Origin: Saccoglossus kowalevskii
Taxonomy: Eukaryota; Hemichordata; Enteropneusta; Harrimaniidae
Direction of reading: 5' to 3'
NCBI RefSeq assembly: GCF_000003605.2
Contig: NW_003120440.1
Location: 5,200-28,327, forward strand
Length of the DNA: 23,128 nt
Shown: piece by piece, positions 18,565 to 23,128 of the stretch
How the letters are laid out: every line of letters starts with the position of its first letter
Position numbering within the stretch: the stretch's first letter is position 1
Translations under genes and position numbers: made by a program
The notes under the pieces: model-generated
Told to the model about the DNA's origin: nothing
What the model saw: only the letters and a program-made list of their open reading frames with translations
The model's database searches: none

Positions 18565-21500
18565 CGCGCACCATGCGTCAAGTGATGCCTAATTCAAGAA
18601 CCCCAATCACAATAACGGACACCGTGACACCCAATACCACATATGTATTAGATATGCTTATAAATAATTACGTTTACGTTAACTTTCGACATATACACTT
18701 TCCATTAAATATTACCATATACTTTATTTATTAGTTCGTATATTCAATGCGTATTGCTTTTAGACATGACGTTGAAGGATCCAGATGGACCTACTGACTG
18801 AGCGACTAAATATCACATTTCCATGACAACAATATATAACGCTATTAGTTATTTAAAGGTCTCTGAATTGTACTTGTCATAAGGATTTATATTCTAGCTG
18901 TACTCATTCGTTCCGAAGATTAACCATTCACATGCCCTCATCCTCGACTCCCACTCAGTTAACACCAGTCACATCAGTTTTATTAGTAGTAGTGGACAAA
19001 ACCTACATGTTTAACTATTACATTAAGAATACATACAAATACGTATATTATAATCTCAGTCGTATCGAATTGATATCATCTGTCACACTAATTCACGTTC
19101 GCTATAATAAATCAGCAAAACTCGACTATGACAGTTCTTCATTGGAAGGACTTAAATATCTTAAATCATCGCCATAGTACGCGACCGCAAGATTTAACAC
19201 TTATTTCAGAAACGATATTTTTTTAATTCTTCAAATTCAATTTTACTGTTGACCGAGAAGGCTCATAGCAATCTATTGATCTTCGAACCTATGTGCCTGT
19301 TCGTGCTCTAAGGGCCACAACGCACAGGTATACTTTATGGGGTGATCGAGCTTGTGTCTCTGACATTCTCTGTAGTGCACTTACTCTGCTACTTAATCCT
19401 TTGAACTACACTGGTGTTTGCAAATATAATATAATTGATATGGGTAGTTACCGCACATTTTCCCACAAGAAGGTCAAAGTTATTCCCCATTACTATCCAA
19501 TAAGGACCGTAGTTGTTTTTTTTGCTGATAAATTGTGGAATTTGAGCATACACAATTTGCAGCCCAGCAACAAGTCATTAGTGCCTAACAATGGGAAACT
19601 GTAAATCAACTATTTTGATAAAAAACAGTTATATACCGTTATCGGGCGACATTGCCTATAAATAGTAAATGGATACATATGCCAAATTCTCATGACTACA
19701 ATTCATAGTTTGTTTTTCAATAGTTTCGGCTCTGATGGGTTGGTGGTGGAGACTTTGCACGGCCATTACATTACATGTGTTGAAAATTACTTTATTCAAA
19801 TTTTACAGCAACAAACGAAAGTGTGTGAAAAACTGTATCCATACATCTAAATCGAAATAAAAAAAATTCAATCGTCTTTTCATTTTCATTATCCAATTAC
19901 AACATTTTTGAATAATATATTTTCAGATATATGACAAAGATGTTTGTAGTGTGCTAAATCAAGATTATGTGTAGTATTTAACTGACCGCGTGAACGGAAC
20001 TTATTTATATAATTGTCACCTACATGTTATTGTCTGTTTTGAACGGAGATTAAACGTTATTTTAAGATTATAAAGGCCAACTCGCGGCTCTCATTATTTA
20101 TTCATTGCTAACTATACATGCGTGGACCGACAGTGAGCATGTTCTTTGAAACTTACACTGGATAAAAATGCATACATATATGGGATTAGAAGCATCACTA
20201 CATATGTATTCCCGCCGAATAAAGTGAGATTATGCTAATATTCGTTGATATCCCAGTCTCGCATTGCCACGCTGCGACAATGTGGAGTCGTCGTTCAACA
20301 TGCTGCGAAAAGTGCATTTGCAGCTCGATACCAGGAGCGACTGAGAAGCCATTTTATGTCATCGTTAACGAGTTGAGGGCGAGTGGGTTACAAGCGTATA
20401 CGTCATATGTGGTTCATTATCATATTCCGATCATTAATCCATGACCTGAGCACGTGACAAAAATTTGATGACAAAATTTCTAACTGGTGATTTTACGCAT
20501 CAAAGTATAGTGGGTTTGTCAGCCCCGTATTGGCGTTCATGCACTTTTTTTTACTAGAAACACAAATTGTTATTCTATTAAAATGTAAGCATTAACATAC
20601 TTTGTAATAGTATTGGTATAGTCTCTGGTTCAAGTTCACGTCGTTCATTCCTATGTGCGTCAGTAGTGTAGTTATAAGTGTAAGAAAGTGGTTTTGCTTC
20701 GATTACCATCCCAATAAAATGATTGCTTTAATCACCTGCACATGACCATTTGATTGGTAAAATTGTTGAAATAAAAGCATAAAACTCCATTTTAGAGTGT
20801 ATTTTCTATAGTATACACATCATCAGTGCTACACTGTGATTTTATTCTTGGAAAATTACAAGTATGCCTCAGCTGGTCATTGTGCAAAGTGAACTAAACA
20901 AATATATCATATACATAGTTACCAGATGACACACTTCCTTACAGGGCCTACAAACATAGCAGAAGTGACTGACCAGAGAAAGAGAATGCCACAATTTCTT
21001 TCAAAACACATTACATAATGAACGCTATATCACGAGTGATCAAAACACTGTCAAAATGATTTAGGAACAATTCCAGAAACTATATGTGTTCAGCTATCAT
21101 CGAATGATGATTGTATTTGTTGTTCAGTTGTCTCTCCGGTGACTCATCACAGTAATTCTTATTGCACCCCGTCCACATGACCAATGGTCATAGTAAACAC
21201 ATGCTTGCTGACCAGTATACCTCCATGAGAAGTTCACGCAACAAGCGCGGGAATCTATTCTATTTGCACTTTGTGAATAACATGTAACATTTCACTGCGA
21301 TGCGTGTCCGCTGGGTAAACTGTCTGAAATTGACACCGGAAATGGAAACAATGGGATTAGGAATAACAATAAGCTCACATATATCTCCATGCATTGCGTT
21401 GAGTGATTAGACTTCTCTGTAATAAAAAAAAAACATTCCCATTGTCCATCAACGAAATGCTAGTAGCTGCGTTTGAGTCGGTTGAATGAGAACGGTTATT

Positions 21501-21647
21501 ACCATAGCGGTGCCCGGGATGATCTTCTGATAACCTTGGCGTCCGGGGATCTACCTTTGTGCCACCGATGTTGTTGCCCGTGGCAGCGTGGAGAATCGCG
21601 CATTTTACCGGATGATCTATCGGGGGATTGAAATAAGTCAATCTTAC

Positions 21648-21701
21648 CTGGGGTGGACAATATTTCAAGACAATATTCGTAAGAACCGTTCGCTCTGACA
21701 T
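21648..21701 (-). other. Candidate upstream exon end (weak)
   Basis: On the minus strand ATGTCAGAGCGA begins an 18-codon open stretch ending ...CCACCCCAG followed by gtaaga, a near-perfect donor. About 15-40 bases upstream the strand reads caaataaaagtc, a TATA-like element. The surrounding 21,440-21,660 is less AT-rich than its neighbourhood. It could be a 5' UTR exon of the peptide gene or belong to another transcript. This rests only on splice-site appearance. Confidence 0.2.
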
Positions 21702-22712
21702 TTAGTATTGAATGAAGTATTTTCTGAAGGTGGAAGACTTTTATTTGAATTCTGAATACGCGGTGACAAAAAATAGAGCGAAAACAATGGGACGACGATC
21801 GATTTGATAGTCATCATATCACGTATATACGCCGAGGAAAACCAGAATTTATTGCAATATAATATTTTTCACATTTTAGTCGATTTCATTAGAACCGTAT
21901 GCCAGATATGAATTTATTGGGTGCAATGATATCGATATAACTTGTATTGCATTAAAGAATACTGACTATGTACGATTTATATGGTCCTGGGTACACGGTA
22001 TACAAACCTAAAACTTACATCGGTCCTAATGTCAACATATATTTGTGTACATACTTTGATTAATACATTTCATTTACAGTAGTACAGTAGCCGTGATATA
22101 AACTAAATGTTTACAGCTTCCCCTGTCTTTAAAGGTGAAATATTATTACCAAGCAGCAGTAGTATGAAAAGTGTATCTCTTGCTGGGATGTGTGCGGTTT
22201 AATTGCATCTCAGCTTGAAGCCTAACACCGAGGACGTGTATCCAACCGATAGTTTATGACAATTCGCTATACACATAAAGTCAATAACTACGAGAGAACC
22301 GGGAATTATAGCCACATATAAATGACGACAGTTTTATGCGCTTTATTATCGATGTATACTTGATAGATACTCTTTTTCACCTGTGGTGTTCGCTCAGAAA
22401 GCCGAATGCATGTATGAATGTTATTAGACACCGGGTTAAGCGGTCCGGGGCAAAAAAAAAAGAGTGAATACTGAGATATAACATTTCTCGGGGCAACATT
22501 TTAAAAGTTTCGTTTGGAGTAATGGATGAGATCTTTGTGACGTGATTGAGTGAGTAATTGCATCAGTGAATGAGTTCCGGTAATCGGCTGATGAAACCTT
22601 CCTGAGTTCACTGTCAACTCACGTTATTAGCGTCGGGTAGGCATGACGTAGCCCTAAGCCATAGTGACATTTCAACTGTCATACGCATCTATACATACAC
22701 AGCCGTTATTAC

Positions 22713-22731
22713 TATATATATATATATATAT
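22713..22731. repeat. (TA)n microsatellite
   Basis: Alternating TA tract in the far right flank. Confidence 0.85.
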
Positions 22732-23128
22732 TGTATATTCTTATTCCGCCAATGATATACCATAGATTATAATGAAGTACATGTAATAATATCACGTGAC
22801 AGTACAAAACTAATCTATGTCTCTGCTTTAGTATGTTTTGCCCGTTCGCATTTCTAATTTACCTTACGATGTCCCCGGACACGTGTTGATTATAGGTGTA
22901 TATACTCACACAGATATGTTAAAACCAACGCCATCCATCTATTTTTATTACTAATATTAGCCGTATACTCAGAGGTATGGTTTTAGTCAATGTGAAAATA
23001 TACGCTCCACTGAACACATCTAGCATAATTTTCTCAATAACTACGATATATGAATCCGGCATAATGACACGATTTGCCAATACCTCTGAGTTACATGATC
23101 TTAAATGGGCCCACTGTCACATTATTAC

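Larger units (their letters stand above)
13682..23128. other. 5' side of the gene; UTR exons and promoter not resolved
   Basis: At least one 5' UTR exon must lie here on the minus strand, because coding exon 1 begins at an acceptor. Consensus-like minus-strand donors occur after 20157 (gtaagt), 22019 (gtaagt) and 21648 (CAG|gtaaga). I cannot choose among them without transcripts. Open frames up to 108 codons (for example 19293-19604 and 15347-15610 plus, 21375-21701 minus) show no known domain. TA, TTGG and AATG simple repeats are present. Confidence 0.5.

Noticed and set aside
19293-19604. Plus-strand open frame of 103 codons
   Set aside because: Composition and content are unremarkable. 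No signal peptide, domain or convincing splice context.
21375-21701. Minus-strand open frame of 108 codons in less AT-rich DNA
   Set aside because: No recognised domain. It contains a good internal donor (gtaaga after 21648) and a poly-T plus tacag acceptor-like site near 21417, which suggests UTR exons at most. Reported only as a weak exon end.

Overview
The window is AT-rich animal nuclear DNA: long non-coding stretches, simple repeats, and small exons bounded by GT-AG introns. It reads as an invertebrate metazoan; I cannot fix the phylum. No prokaryotic operon, transposon ORF, rRNA, tRNA or CRISPR is visible.

One gene can be assembled, on the minus strand from about 13,681 down to 3,818. 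It encodes a secreted multi-peptide hormone or neuropeptide precursor of 324 residues in its favoured form. Coding exon 1 (13592-13668) carries a signal peptide and the start of a six-residue pro segment. Seven more exons follow at 12523-12588, 11832-11975, 10098-10241, 9765-9899, 7117-7254, 5384-5530 and 3818-3941 (P1 to P7). Each encodes one peptide headed by a basic cleavage site (VRR, SKR, RKR, FKR, GKR, KR, QKR). Every intron between coding exons is phase 2, so each cassette exon is symmetric and all junctions keep one frame. Dibasic sites and amidation glycines are completed across the splice junctions.

The peptides align without gaps: an acidic residue at position 4 (usually AD or SD at 3-4), Leu or Met at 7 or 11, Ala at 22, an aromatic or other hydrophobic residue at 23, and Leu or Ile at 27/28. 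This is the register of the parathyroid hormone / PTHrP / TIP39 family (E4, L7, L11, W/F23, L24, L28). The 23-residue signal peptide plus 6-residue pro segment also matches the plan of vertebrate pre-pro-PTH. I infer a multi-copy PTH-like precursor acting through class B1 receptors. A PDF/cerebrin-like or other secretin-superfamily assignment is the alternative. To my knowledge a seven-copy, one-peptide-per-exon PTH-like precursor is unusual and is the main candidate novelty here.

The P1 exon is special. A TAA inside the cassette coincides with a possible donor (GTAACT) in the correct phase, and a recognisable second half (an NWL...L motif) lies beyond it in what would be intron.

The region right of the gene (13.7-23.1 kb) should hold the 5' UTR exon(s) and promoter, but I could not pin them down. 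The region left of the gene (1-3.8 kb) holds the 3' flank, simple repeats, and two CACGTG palindromes embedded in CRE-like half sites.
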